A DNA stretch of 64,000 bases from positions 27,156,001-27,220,000 of the forward strand of contig NC_077222.1 in assembly GCF_024763615.1 (NCBI RefSeq), given 5' to 3'. The DNA is from Phlebotomus papatasi (Eukaryota > Arthropoda > Insecta > Diptera > Psychodidae). Position numbers and translations under genes: made by a program. The notes under the pieces were generated by a model. That model was not told the DNA's origin. It saw only the letters and a program-made list of their open reading frames with translations, and searched no databases. This document shows positions 34,431 to 46,960 of this stretch, piece by piece (positions within the stretch are counted from its first letter, which is position 1; each line of letters opens with the position of its first letter).

Positions 34431-37019
34431 TTACAGATATAATAAGTTTAGATTTACTAAAGAAGTCTTCCTGTACTTGGCCCCTTGAGGTTCTCATCTT
34501 TCCTATTATCCATGGTATTATTTGTTGGAAAGCTTATCTAGTTACTTATTTTTGGATATTTCTATTAGAGTAAGTGCCCAATTCCATCGAATTACTTGAA
34601 AAACTATTTTGGTGGCCAATAGGGTACTTTACCTTACCCTAAAACTTCTAATAAATGATATTAGATTCTTTTTCTTTGAATTGATAGAGTAGGAGAGAGG
34701 AAAAATTAGTGTATTTTCTATATTTATAAGGGAAACTCTATCACTTCTGTACTTATAAGCCTGAGTCATCCCTATGGAGTTCATTTTCTCATCATCCAAG
34801 AACATTTTGTTGGGGAATTGCCTTTCTGCAGTTTCAAACAAGTGTTTGAGTTAAAGATTTCAAAGGAAGCGCTTCAGTTCTAATCGTTTTGATATATGAA
34901 CTTGAGGCTTACGAACTCCTACAACGTCACGAAAATTCAAGAGACGTCATTTATGTAGAGAACATTTCATGAAAATTAATTTACATTATATTATGTATAT
35001 ATACTATTCACCTTATTAACTCTTATATGTTCTAATATTGGTATTAAAATTTTGAGACGTTCTTAAAATTTAATACCTATTTCTAATTTTCGGAGAAAAT
35101 TAAATTGAACCAGGGGGTGTTTAAAATCCATTTGGTAACATCATTTAATTTTTAAAATATGCTCTTTTGCCTATACAATAATCACTTCCATATAAATATT
35201 CACTCAAAATAGATTCATTGTAATTGATATATCACGAAGTATTAATTTGAAATGTGTGAAATGATATGTCTTCAAAGGATGAAAATTTTCCATAAAATTT
35301 CCCACACAATTGTGGTATAGTGTTAAAGGTAAAATGTGATGAAACTTTGTAGTTATGGTGAATAATTCATAGTGAAGATTCTTTTGTTATTTTGATTCTT
35401 TTGTTAAGGAAACTTGTGCGAATCATCATTATGGAATAAGTATAGTTCATGAGGAAGAAAAAGCTAATGTTGAGGAAGTGCTATAATTTTAATTTTATAG
35501 TGTCCAGTGGTGTACAAAAGCTTTATTTCACTTTCATTGTGATTCTTCTGGTAGCCCTTTTGTTAAAAATTAGGGAGTTGTATAATTAATTTTATACCTC
35601 TTCCTACTTTAATTATCCTTAAATGCAAAACAATCGCAACATATTGCTAGACAAAGGATGTATAATAATTTATATTTAATTGGATGTCCCTCAGACTATC
35701 GACTTTTGCACATTAAGGGTTCTTTTTTTAAAGGGATGACAGAGAGACTATGGGTGGGATAATGAGAGTGATAGTCTAAAAAGTTTGATGGTGAAAGGAA
35801 AATGTTTCAACCCTCAAAAATTTATCCCTCATTATCCCCAATTAGTATGATCATGAGCTTTTCCCATTCCCTTTAGTTACTGCAGATACAGCAAAACTTT
35901 TGTCATGCCTTGGGAAGAGTGTCAAGTACTTCTCAGAACCTCTCGATCTGTGACATTTGTGACTCATTCCAATAGTCATCATCATCAGTTTTGGATCACA
36001 CTCTTAATTGATTTTCCAGAGACTCCTTAACATGTACTTCGTGCTTAAATGACTACTGAAAAGCTCTTGGGAGATTGGCAGGGTTTCAGGTGAAAACTTG
36101 AGATGACTAAATTTAGATCATATTGTTGCTTCATCTTCAACAACTATCGACGATTTTAGCTTGACTTTGGATTATTGTGGTCTAACTTGGTGTTTTGCTA
36201 TGTGGTTTGTAAAGTCATTGATGGGAATTAATATATACATATGTATATACATACCCTATTTCTCGATAGTCATTCCCTATAAGTAGAGAAGGGAAATGAA
36301 ATCTCACCCATTTGCCAATTGTACTTTGGCAAGCAAAGTATCCCTGAATTTCATGACGCACTCAAGAAATCACTCGCGAATGTCACATGGAGGAGCAGGG
36401 AATAAATTGCTTTTCATACTTCACTGAATTAATCTCCCTGTCTCGCCTTCATACACCCCAACGAAATTTCCATCAACTAGAATTTTCTCGACACTTTGAC
36501 TCTCTCAGGTTCCAAAAATGGGGAATTATCACGTGGATTTTGAGGCTAAAAGAGGGAGCATTCCCCTCTTAAGAGCTTCCTTTTGGCAGAAAAAAGCTTT
36601 CTAGGAATAGGATTAGAAAGACTTAAAATTATCCCGGGGAAGGAAGTTATAGAGACATCATGATGGAGATGATGAAGATTTAGTAACTTTGTACTTAAGA
36701 CAGCTTCAATCTAAACTCTGTGGATTTAGAGAAAAATAAAATCATCATAGTAATATGATAATCTTAGAGAAAGAGATGGCAAAGTGTCCCAGATTTTCAT
36801 TGTGCTCAAATTCGTAAGTTCAATTAAATCTACAGGGGGTCTCCGGAATTAGGAATATTGATGGGTCCGAAAAATTCATATGAATTCGCAATTCAACACA
36901 GAATAATTGAATACACGGAGGAGACATATTCCGAAATGCAAAATATTTTCAGTGTCGATTTAAAAAAATGGAGCTTACTCTTAAAACAAAATTGAAAAAA
37001 AAAACAAATCGTTAGACTA
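34431..37019. other. No gene recognised
   Basis: About 2.6 kb of AT-rich sequence. A perfect small palindrome TATACATATGTATA lies near 36236. No frame or repeat could be assigned. Confidence 0.4.
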
Positions 37020-38256
37020 CACAGTAAAAAAAATCGGCACATATTTGTTCCAAAAATTAGCTCTTACACGGACACCATAATTTTTGGCACAATCTTGTTC
37101 ATTTTATGAGATTCAAAAATATAATATATACTAGTAACGAATTTGTTTTAAAACGTAGCTCGTTCACGGACACCGAAAATTTTTGGAATAAATTTGTACC
37201 TTCTAGGAGAAACAAACAGATACCCAATATTAGTAACAAATTTATTCCAAAAAATAGCTCGTCTAGTATAAAATCGTATTCCTCCTCTCACACTTCAGTC
37301 AGCGGTCACCAAAGAAGCGAGTAGGATGCCAAATTCATTCATTTAATTATTATCTCTCTCATAGGTCATAGTTATTTACAATAATATGTGAATACAAAAC
37401 CAAGATTGAAGAATCAATTGGCCAGACCATGTGCGAGAGAGAGAGAAAACCCCCTGTCAAGCCAAAGTGGCTGTTCGACAGAAAGGGAAAAATCTGTAGC
37501 AATTTTCGTGCTACATGGTTCCACTTTTTTAATTCGAGATTCCCTTCCCCTCCTGCTGCCAGCACTCGCATATGATTTCGGCATGCACGCGTCTGTATAA
37601 AACACTCTTAAGTTGATTTTTATTTGATGTTCCTTATGAACTTTAGCCAGCGAAATCCATCTCGACTGAAGTATAGGCCTTAACTGTAAGACGAAATCTT
37701 TTACACGAATTTGTTCCCGACAATGGGAACAAAAACATTCCCCATATGAGTAACAATTTCGTTCCATAAATTACCTCGTCCACGGACACCGAAAATTCTT
37801 GGAACAAATATGTTACAGATGTAGGAATAATATTGTTATAAAAAATGTACCAACTTGTTCCTGACAGTGGGAACAAAACAGCCGAGTGCAACAAATTCTA
37901 TTCCAAATTTCAGGAACAAATTTGTATAAAACGAAATCAACTCAAAACTGTAAAGAAAGCTTTTTGGAAAAAACAAATATCTTCTCTAGATACAAATTGA
38001 TTCCAAAAAAAAATTGTTCCACGGAAAACTTGTTCCAATATTTTGGTCAGTGTCCAAAAGTTTTTACCATTACACGGTAAAAACTAAGATATCAGAATCA
38101 TATTCTGATCAAAGATATCAGAATAAAAATTTGATTACCAAGGGTTTCATTTATGTGGGGTTCTTTAATTACCTAGTCCATATATTATTCTATTAAGCCT
38201 GTGGACCTGGCAAACGACATAGAAATACGAACGGCAGATAGTTTTTTTTCTCAGTG
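37020..38256. repeat. Diverged repeat array, possibly one TA-flanked element
   Basis: The phrases ACAAATTTGTTCC, TAGCTCGT(T/C)CACGGACACC and GAAAATTTTTGGAA recur at about 37040, 37150, 37240, 37700-37810 and 37900-38040 in diverged form. The outer ends ACACAGTAAAAAAAATCGGC (37020) and the inverse of CACTGAGAAAAAAAAC (38240-38256), each beside TA, could be terminal repeats. The middle (37260-37680) is richer in G+C and contains TATAAAAC at 37597. A gene there cannot be excluded, but none is recognised. Confidence 0.45.
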
Positions 38257-39690
38257 TATGATTTATTTCCATATTCTATGTCTGCGTCGCAGAATTCATT
38301 TGCTAGTTATGAAGGAGGATAATATTTGCCTGCAGACAGCATTTCTACGCAAAAATTGAGTTACAATTTAATATCGTGAAGAGGGAAATATTGGGATTTT
38401 TTTTAATATCATTGCCTCTGTTCCCTATATCCAATAATCGACAATCGATGAAATTCATGTCGTGGTCGAGAGCAAAAAAAAACTCCGGAAGAGACCAAAG
38501 AGGGGCACTTAATTGAATTTTTGTCAATGTTGAAGAGGAAGTCAATTTCTCATCGACTCCAGATGGAATTTTCTCCAGTGAATTGTCTCTAATTCACTCA
38601 TGCATTTCGGGAGACACTTTCATTCTCTTTTCACTCATGTTGCACAACTTTTCTGTTTTGTTGCAAGGGGTGATGTGCTCCAGTTTGAAAATACTCGTGC
38701 AGAATTAGATGTGGATTTAGTGCAATTAATCTCAATCTTTGTCTTTTCTGTTCTTCCTATTTTTGTTACTTCGTTAATTTTACGAGCATCATGAAGTTTT
38801 TACATTTTTTTTTAAGTTTAAGCTTATCTAAGCATAATTCAGTTAATTACTTTAATATTAAAGCAATCTAAATTGAAATGCGTTTCGGACTCATTTAGAT
38901 AATAGCTGAATTTTTAAAGCAGATCTAAAAATGCTATGAAACTTTATAAATTTCATTTACAAATTTAAAAGTTTCATGCCGCAAAGACAAAATTGTAAAA
39001 GTGGATTTTTGAATTTTTGTCTGATTTTGAAACCCTTGAAAATATTTTACAGAAAATGCTTTTTTTATTTTTACTAATTTAATATTCTTTATCAAGAAAT
39101 GCATACAGATAGGCGCCATTAATTGTTTTTGGTCTTTCGGTCCTTTATGTTGGAATCAACATTTCTGAAGAATTTAATCAATTTTCAGGGGTGATTTTCG
39201 ATAGCACATATTCTCTGTGACCATAATGATGGCCTTTACTTATTTTTTCGCAATTTTTTTTGCAAACAAATGTTGCCTTTGGGTTCAAAACTTGATATTT
39301 TTTCAGTTGACATTTTTTTTGAATTGTGATATCTGGCGGTATTGTGACTGGCCATTATTGACAGGGTTGACAGGTAACCAACTTTCAAAATAAACAAAAA
39401 TCACACATGTGGGCCAGCTACACGTGCAGCTACCGACCACATATTTGTGAACGGCGGATTTCAATTTGAGGATCTAGTATTAAGTATCATTTTCAATTTG
39501 TTTTTGTTTCTTAAACTTTACAAAGAGAACGACATTGTCTAATTAATTTTAATCCCTCTACTTCTGGATTACTTAAAATTTCCCTCTTCCATTCCCTGGG
39601 GATCTATTTAATTTTTATAATATAATCTTCTAATTAGAGAACTCACAAGAAATGATATGATAATCAAACTGTTTGTCCATCTGCTCGTTC
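38257..39690. other. No gene recognised
   Basis: AT-rich stretch; no trusted frame, tandem array or terminal repeat. Confidence 0.4.
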
Positions 39691-39745
39691 AGCTTTTGAC
39701 AGACATACAGGCCAAACGGTTAGAGATATCAACTAGGAGATAAAC
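39690..39745 (+). repeat. Short R1 fragment
   Basis: GGCCAAACGGTTAGAGATAT at about 39712-39731, the inverse of TCTCTATCTCAAACCGTTT in the 46 kb copy of R1. Confidence 0.5.
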
Positions 39746-39810
39746 ACAAGAAATTAGAAAATGAAAAAAGAAAACTTTAAATGAACAGTGCGAAATTACT
39801 TTTATTATAG

Positions 39811-40026
39811 GGGAAAGTGCCCATGCTTGATATCATTGGAAGCTTCGTAATGACTAAATTTTCTATGTTTCAACAATATATATGTGACTCATCGCAACCA
39901 TATTTTAAAAGTATAGAAAAGTGGCCAGTTTTTAAAATATATTGCGGAGTCACGTTTATTGAGACACATAGGAAAAATTTAGTCATTACGAAGCTTCCAA
40001 TGGTATCAAGCATGGGCACTTTTCCC
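39811..40026. mobile_element. Palindromic MITE with GGGAAAGTGCCC ends
   Basis: Arms of about 95 bp, nearly identical from GGGAAAGTGCCCATGCTTG through TTGGAAGCTTCGTAATGAC to the centre. The left flank ends TATAG; the right flank has lost TA. The small plus-strand frame across it is a by-product of the palindrome. Confidence 0.8.
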
Positions 40027-40158
40027 AACATTCCCAATTACTAGTTCGAGTAGTCAACTAGGAGCTGTTTCCTGTCGCAATTCTTTGACTTACTATTTCG
40101 AGTGCACTGCAAATTATTCTTTCTTTCTAATGTGTAGAAAGGAAAACATTAATATGTA

Positions 40159-40337
40159 GGGGGGAGTGGGGCACTTTTGAAATTGGGATTTTTCACCTAT
40201 TTTAAATAAAATTAAGATTTGTCATGATATAATTTAGGTGCATAAATAGATTGAGAAGTTAAATTACATTATGATATGGCTCAGTTCCATTGAAGCATAT
40301 GGGAAATATCCCAATTTCAAACGTGCTCCACTTCCCC
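40159..40337. mobile_element. GGGGC-family MITE, 40 kb copy
   Basis: TA (40157-40158), then GGGGGGAGTGGGGCACTTTT; right end AACGTGCTCCACTTCCCC. Inside, TCATGATATAATTTAGGTGC and its rough inverse TGATATGGCTCAG form the centre. This is the most compact copy and a useful family reference. Confidence 0.7.
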
Positions 40338-41261
40338 TTCAAGATAATAATTTGGAAATTCTCATTATACATGGGATAATATTTTATTAAAATACTTCAA
40401 ACGAATTTTGACATTAATGAGCCATATTTATTTAAATAATATTCTCCGAGTTTTAGTCAATTTTGTGTTTCCGAGAAAAAATTTCAATTAATCTGTATAT
40501 TATTTGTAAATGACAAAATGTCAAAAGTTGATTATGCGGAAAATGATGTTCATGATAACGAGGAAATCTTTCATGAATTTCAATATCGAAACACAGAGTA
40601 TATTTGCGTGTCAATGAGCATATCAGTTAGTGGATACGTTGCAATCTAAATCTGACACTAAATCTAAATTTATGACATTAATAAAGTTTTTTTTAGCAAC
40701 CCTTCGACTTTTTTTTTCTGTGAAGCTTATTGGCAAACTGAATGAAGCGATGATTTTTTCAATACAATAGAAAATCTGCAGCTTTCGTCTTTCTATTTCA
40801 GGAAGTTTCTGTAGCTTTTTACGCTTCACTTGTAGATACTTTTAACTATATATTTCTCATGCCTTTCCCACGAAGGTTTAAGAGCTTCTCTGTATAGAGA
40901 ATGCAAACATTGACATAGGGTTGGATATATTTATCAAATGCCATTGGAGTTAATTTGTGGTCATTTATAAGGATAGAGTGAATTGTTCCCTTTCGAGGGC
41001 TTTCAGAAGTAAATCTCTTGTACGAATTTATCATCAATCTCTAGCCACTTCTTAAAGAAAGACATATAACTATCCGCGGTGATGGATATCATCCACTGAA
41101 TGAGTGTTTTAGCTGCTAAGAAAATTCCCTGTCTTCTTTAATGCTGATATGTCAATAAGGAACTGATAGTTTGTGAAAAGATGAAAAATGCATCAATTTT
41201 TCCTCATGTGGAAAATTTCGTTTTGATGTAATTTACTTGACTTTTTCTTTTTGTCCCCCAG
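40338..41261. other. No gene recognised
   Basis: AT-rich sequence ending in a pyrimidine-rich acceptor-like tract before 41262. Confidence 0.4.
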
Positions 41262-41330
41262 CCAAAAAAAAAGACTGGACTTGTGAAAATTTTCTCCAGA
41301 TGGTGCAATAGAACCATCACCGAAGGATGA
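41262..41330 (+). CDS. Candidate terminal coding exon
   Basis: A pyrimidine-rich acceptor (TTTCTTTTTGTCCCCCAG, ending 41261) precedes a frame reading PKKKTGLVKIFSRWCNRTIT, then EG and TGA at 41328-41330. A strong acceptor plus a short basic tail could be the last exon of a plus-strand gene. No upstream exon was identified and I do not recognise the peptide. An acceptor of this quality is expected by chance now and then in 64 kb. Confidence 0.2.
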   Translation, partial: PKKKTGLVKIFSRWCNRTITEG

Positions 41331-43270
41331 CCTGATTCTGTCATTTCTCAGAGAATTGATAAAAAAGTTATCTTAAGAAAAAACTTTACAAAGTGGTGAA
41401 CCGGGAAGTGTAAAAGAAAATCAGAGCGAGTGAATTGAGAGATTTCACTTGGATGTATTTGACGGTAATAAATTATTCTCAAGAGATTTAATTAAAGTGC
41501 TGAAAAATTTGATCTTTCATTCTATTTTGATGGAGATAAATGCCCGTGAGGATAATTTTGCTGATAAAATCAAAGTGAATGTATATTTATGAGGTTATAT
41601 TTCTTTGGTGACTGATCCAAATTTAGCCGGGAAATTCGTTGGGTTTTTGGAGGTCAAGCTCCAGGTGAAATAGATTAAATCTGTCTGCATATAAATAGTT
41701 CTGAGAATATCTATTTTTCACAGACTATTTATGTTGTCAATGAAGATTAATATTGCAGTGTGACTAAGAATAGACTGTTTAGGATTCGAATTATTTACTA
41801 GGTTAACCACTGGGAGCATCTAGTCTTCTGGAAATTCAACAATATCTGTTATAAAACCAGTGTTTAGACTGGAAAAGCTTATGATAGCTGTGATTTTAAA
41901 GGACAACTTCGGATCGAAAGATAAGGAATTTCAATTATGATCAATATTATCGTGATGGCCGAAAAGTATAAATCAATTAATTTTTCTTTTTGAGCTCCCG
42001 TGCTTATACTTTAATTAGTTTTCTTTACTTGTAAGAACTTCAAACTTGCTCTCGATGAAAAATTTAATCGGTGCAGTAGAATCGAATCTACTGTTACCTT
42101 AAGTAGCAAAAATTATCATTTTTTGTTTTAACTTAAATACCGCCCAAGGCAGAATACGTTTTGTTTCTAAAAAGATTTTGTAAATTTTCTAAGAATAAGC
42201 ATATTTCTATATAATTAAGTGGTCTAATTCCTTGTCGCAAAAACGGAATCAAGAAGGACGGGTTATACGTCTTGGAAATTGAATACCGTATAGATGAGGG
42301 TAATTTTGTCCTCCGTGGGTAACTTTGGCCCCCTACTGTTCGTAACAGGGGCATGACGTTTCCTATGTTTCCTATATGTTTCTAGCGTGCCGAAAAAGCT
42401 TTTGAGTTTATTAGCTGTTTTCTGTCATTGTAGAATGAATTAGCAAATAATACAAATACAGAATGAAAGCCAATTTAATATAGAATAGTCAACTTAAAGC
42501 CCCAAATTGGCAACCAACGTAGTTTTGGAGATATCTCGTGAAATGTGTTCGAAAACAGGGAAAAATTTACACTAAAACTGGTCGCATTTTTCAGACCTAA
42601 TGTTACCACCCTGGTTCGTAAACTTTTTTTTAATTCTAATGTTTATAAACGGTCCTCACCGATCAGACATAGTAGATTCCATCGGTAAAAGCCCTCCTTA
42701 AGTGCTAGAATTAAAGAAAATCTTACAAACAGGAAGTTGTCAAATTCGTCCGTATCTTTGGTACATATTCAATATGAATTTTTCAAACGAAAATCATTTC
42801 GACCGAAGTGTATCCTTAAATTGAAAAAAAAAGCATATTCTTCAGCCGAAATCAAATTTTACATTGAAATAGATGAACAGTAAAGTGCTTCACTGAACGA
42901 ATATGAGGCTTGCACCCATACTCAAATGCTCCAGCATGATGGGAGCTTAGGTTCGACTTGTTACAACACTCATTTAAAGATGTGGCAAAGTTTTCCAGGG
43001 TTTGAGAAGTGCTTGAACTCATGACTTTGATGCTATACCTCAAAAATACTTTCGCATCGTTTACCATTTACCGATTCCCTTTGAAACGATTCATAAATTA
43101 GTTAAAAGATTGTCCAAAAGAATTTTAAGAGAGTAATAAAATTGATTTTTAGACGAAAACTACTTATCAGTTCATTATCGATTCATTACCATTTGAGTGA
43201 TTTGTAAATCACTCAAAACATTGCCTAAATTACCTTAGGAGTAATATAATAATAGAATTTCGGATAAAAA
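41331..43270. other. No gene recognised
   Basis: AT-rich. A faint R2-like stretch (AAGCTTATGATAGCTGTGATT) occurs at about 41876. Nothing else was assigned. Confidence 0.35.
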
Positions 43271-44330
43271 TTAGTTATTGGTTATAAACCGGTTTATTAC
43301 CGGTTAATAATCTATTGAAATTGGTTCAAGCATGTCAGGAATTCCAAAGCATTTCCAACGAGCATAAAAAAAGTTACCATTCAGTTGATAATGCCCTTTC
43401 TGGAGCCTTTAACCCTTTATGACGATTGGAACACCGGTGTCCCATAAAGAAAATAATTTTTCCTGACTACCTAAAGTTTTTTTTCTTATGTTTGTATACG
43501 TAATTGCAAAGGAGAAGGTTGAAGAAATCTAGGATATTTTTTGCAAGTCTCTAGCTATTTGCTAAATAGTAAATATTTAAACGAATATTTAAATTGTCTA
43601 AATGAAAATTAATTTTAATTGTCTTTTATACTTCCAATTTTATTTATGCGAAACCGTTTTTGAAAAAGAAACTACAATACTCAAACATAATATTTTTCAT
43701 TGAAGTGAAAATTATCATTCATTGGTATTGTCATAAAAATTACTTCAATTTTTAGGCTATTTTTGTTCCTATCGCTCAGAGATGTAAAAAATACACCGAA
43801 TCGGACTCTGTTGGATTTTCCAAGGCTAGATGTAAGACCTATAACTGATTTTGTATTATCGGTTTCATTTTTATTGCTGATTTTCGGTCCGCGAAAACTG
43901 TCTCGTCGTTAAAGGGTTAAAACCTTTGATCTTGAAAAACTGTTATTGGGTATGATGCAACGCAATATAATTCAAATGTAAATATAACGGTAGTTTCGTA
44001 TAAGGATGATGAAATACCTGCTTAAGTAATCTTTAAAACATTTCCAAAATCAAAAAAAAATCGCACGAAGTGTTTTCGAGTAATCCCAAAAAATAATGAG
44101 ATAGGGGATGGGATGGGGAAAATGAGGGACATGTTAATAGTCCTAGGATCGACTCACTTAGGGGGGGGGGGTCCTAAGTCTCTATCTATAACCGTTTGGC
44201 CTCTAGGCGCGCTAACTTCTGACAGAGGGACAAACAGCGTGACGTCAAAAAACTTGAAATTTCAGATTTCCAAAATTCTACCAAAATACCTCCCCCTTGG
44301 GGATGAGAAGTCGAAATATATAATAGCTTA
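43271..44330 (+). repeat. Dispersed repeat R1, long copy, interrupted
   Basis: 43290-43407 and 43921-44330 match 19940-20290 and 46560-46960 in phrases such as GTGTTTTCGAGTAATCC, AATGAGGGACATGTTAA and AACCGTTTGGCCTCTAG. The TTAA MITE at 43412-43916 is absent from the other copies and splits this one. A run of ten G lies near 44162. Confidence 0.6.
43412..43916. mobile_element. TTAA-flanked piggyBac-like MITE (family B), complete copy
   Basis: TTAA at 43408-43411 and 43917-43920; ends CCCTTTATGACGATTGG and (inverse) CCCTTTAACGACGAGAC. At 505 bp it is non-coding, and its right 350 bp match 1-418. A subterminal ACACCGGTGT palindrome lies about 20 bp from the left end. Confidence 0.88.
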
Positions 44331-46309
44331 AAATCAAACGATTATATTATATATATTGCTCTCTCTGTGAAGTTCGAGCAGTAAAAAAAAATGAAGTTTG
44401 ATTCAACACTCAACGTAGGGAGTAGGGATTGAGTGTATTAGAAAATCTGATTCCGAGTGGAATTTTTTCAGCATTTATTTCTACACTCAAAAGCCTTCTC
44501 TCAGTGTACTGTTCACACTCATTTATTGGCTATTTTTAGTACATTTTTGTTGTCTTAAGTTATATCTCGACAGTGAAAATATAATATCGAAACTTTTCAC
44601 TATTGAACGCAGTTCGACTTATGATAGAACCAATGGCTTCTAGTGTCATAAACTTAAGGCTTTACTCATTAAGTTTCCGTCACCTCTTCTTTAGAATATA
44701 ATTTTATTTTTTAAAAACTTACATGTATATGATATTGTTTAGTTTGCCAAGAGTTCCTTTTCCCTATTGCAATGCCCTTTTTGCCAATTGTTTTATTTGG
44801 ATAAAATTGATGTTCTCAAATTCTCTTGTTGGTTTCAAAAAAAAATTCTATCAAATTACTGAACTTTCAACTAGTTGTATCATTTATTCTGAAAATCTGC
44901 CTGTCGCGTAATAAATCGAATAAATAGTCTTTATATACATTAAGTGGTAATGGATTGTTATTCAACAGACTCTAAAATAAATTTGAATGTGAAATTTTCT
45001 CTTACATGCATTAAATTTTCACTAGATGAATGTGTCGTTGAATTAACACGAATTTGGGTGAAATTCTCATGAACATGCCAAATTATTAATTGATGGGAAG
45101 TTTGTCATACAAATTCACTTCCAAAAATTATTAACTAATTGTTTTAGCTGTGTATTGTTTTGGATAAATTTTAGCGGCTCGTGTTATCCATTTATGGATT
45201 AAATCTTTATATTTTTTAATAATTTATTCATGGTACATCGTTGGGATATTCATTTCCCTTTCGACATGCTCTCGTGGTGGATTTTGTACACTTGATTTTG
45301 TGATTTGAACATGATTTGAATGCAAAATGAGGTATGGTTAAAAAAAAATTGGAGATGGAGGCGTACAGAAAACTTTGAGCGAAAACATGCAAAATGAAAT
45401 ATGTGTCACATATTGTCTTCGATCTTTTTGTGGTTCTGTCTTTTTTTTTGTGACTTTAGAGGGTAAATCCACAGATTTCTCATTTTCTTTCTGTCATATA
45501 ATTTTTTTGTTTTTCTAAAATGTGTAAGTTGTGTGTAATGAGAAGATAGCTATATAAAAGAACTTGGGGAGTAAATAGAAAAATAAACATTTCGGGGGAA
45601 AACAAAAGGCCATTCTTTTGAATTTTTTCTTTTCAAGATGTGGTTTGAATTTGTGATCAATTTTTTTTCCATTTGTTTATTCGTCAATTTTACCGTCTAA
45701 CTCCAAAAGAAAGGGTGCAGATGATTTAGATTTAGGGCAAAGTCATCCAAATTTTATTGTGTAAAGAAATGCCAACAGTGTCTTTTGCTGTTGCCTGATT
45801 GATTCAATAATACACCAATCTCATGTATAATTTCAGGATAATCTCATTTTCATCTCGAACACGTACTTGTTCATCGACATTTGCCCTTAATGAGAAATCA
45901 ATTGGCGATACATTCTCTTTGGGACTCGGTACGCATGCCAATAGTATTCCCAAATGCCCTCGTTCTTTAAAATACACGCGGGATTTTCTTTGCGATTTTC
46001 ACACAATATTTGTGGAATTTCATCATTTGGTTGAATTTTTATTCAGAAAAAGATATATATACAATCTCACAAACGAGAGAGATACTTAGACAAATAGGAG
46101 AAGGCTGTCAGGCTTCAAACACTACATATTTTTTCCACAATCCTTGATTGAATTTGACTTAATTTTTTTCAGGAAATCTGTGATTTAGTTGTTAGAATTT
46201 ATTGCCATAGGTCAGATTCATCAAAGAATGTGGGAGAGATATGAAGTGTACGAGCCAGAGTGTGTGCGAAGTCTGAAATCTTTCCCCTATAATAATATGT
46301 TTAGTAAAA
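44331..46309. other. No gene recognised
   Basis: AT-rich; an 88-residue plus-strand frame at 45823-46089 has no recognisable domain or splice context. Confidence 0.35.
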
Positions 46310-46960
46310 ACGCCCCTTGAGTCAATATTTAAAAGGGGGGGGGTGCCCTGAAGGTTCCAAGTCACTGTCTTAAACTGTTTGGCCTCTAGAGTTGGAGACG
46401 GCCGAATCCATTACACGGACATTGTGACAGTCAGATAAAGCGCCTAATCAAATCACATCAAAGCCACAATTGCAAAAAGAAAATTTAGAAAATTTTAGGT
46501 CCGGTTATTTGGGATGATAGCAGTTTGTTTTTTGGATAAGGAACAAATTTCTACCTAGATAATTTCTAAAACATATCCAAAATAGAAAAAAATGCACAAC
46601 GCGTTTTCGAGTAATCTAAAAAAAACATAGTTTTGGAGGAGAAAGGGAAGGGTTAGGGATAGGGGGAAATGAGGGACATATTAACAATTCTTGGATCACA
46701 TTATGGAGGGTCCTCTTAAGATCTTAAGTCTCTATCTCAAACCGTTTCGCCTTTAGAACTGATGACAGCCGAACATATCAGACAGACAGACGCACAAACT
46801 GGCACAAACAGTGTAACGTCAAAAATATCGATACTTCAGATTTCCAAATTCTACTAACTTATGACCCCTTAGGGCCCTTAAGGAGTACAGACTCGAAAAT
46901 TCAGAATCAATGGGATTCTATATGCCGCTCCTCTTTCTGTAGATTATTATCGATCGGACG
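46310..46960 (+). repeat. Dispersed repeat R1, two neighbouring copies
   Basis: 46320-46440 (G run, then AAACTGTTTGGCCTCTAG) and 46560-46960 (GCGTTTTCGAGTAATC, AATGAGGGACATATTAA, AAACCGTTTCGCC, CAGATTTCCAAATTCTAC) are both related to 44060-44330. Non-coding. Confidence 0.55.

Noticed and set aside
37414..37767. 117-residue minus frame and overlapping plus frames in the G+C-richer core, with TATAAAAC at 37597
   Set aside because: Frames overlap on both strands and match nothing recognised; a single TATA-like word is weak evidence for a promoter.
39817..40044. 75-residue plus frame
   Set aside because: It spans the palindromic MITE and has no coding signature.
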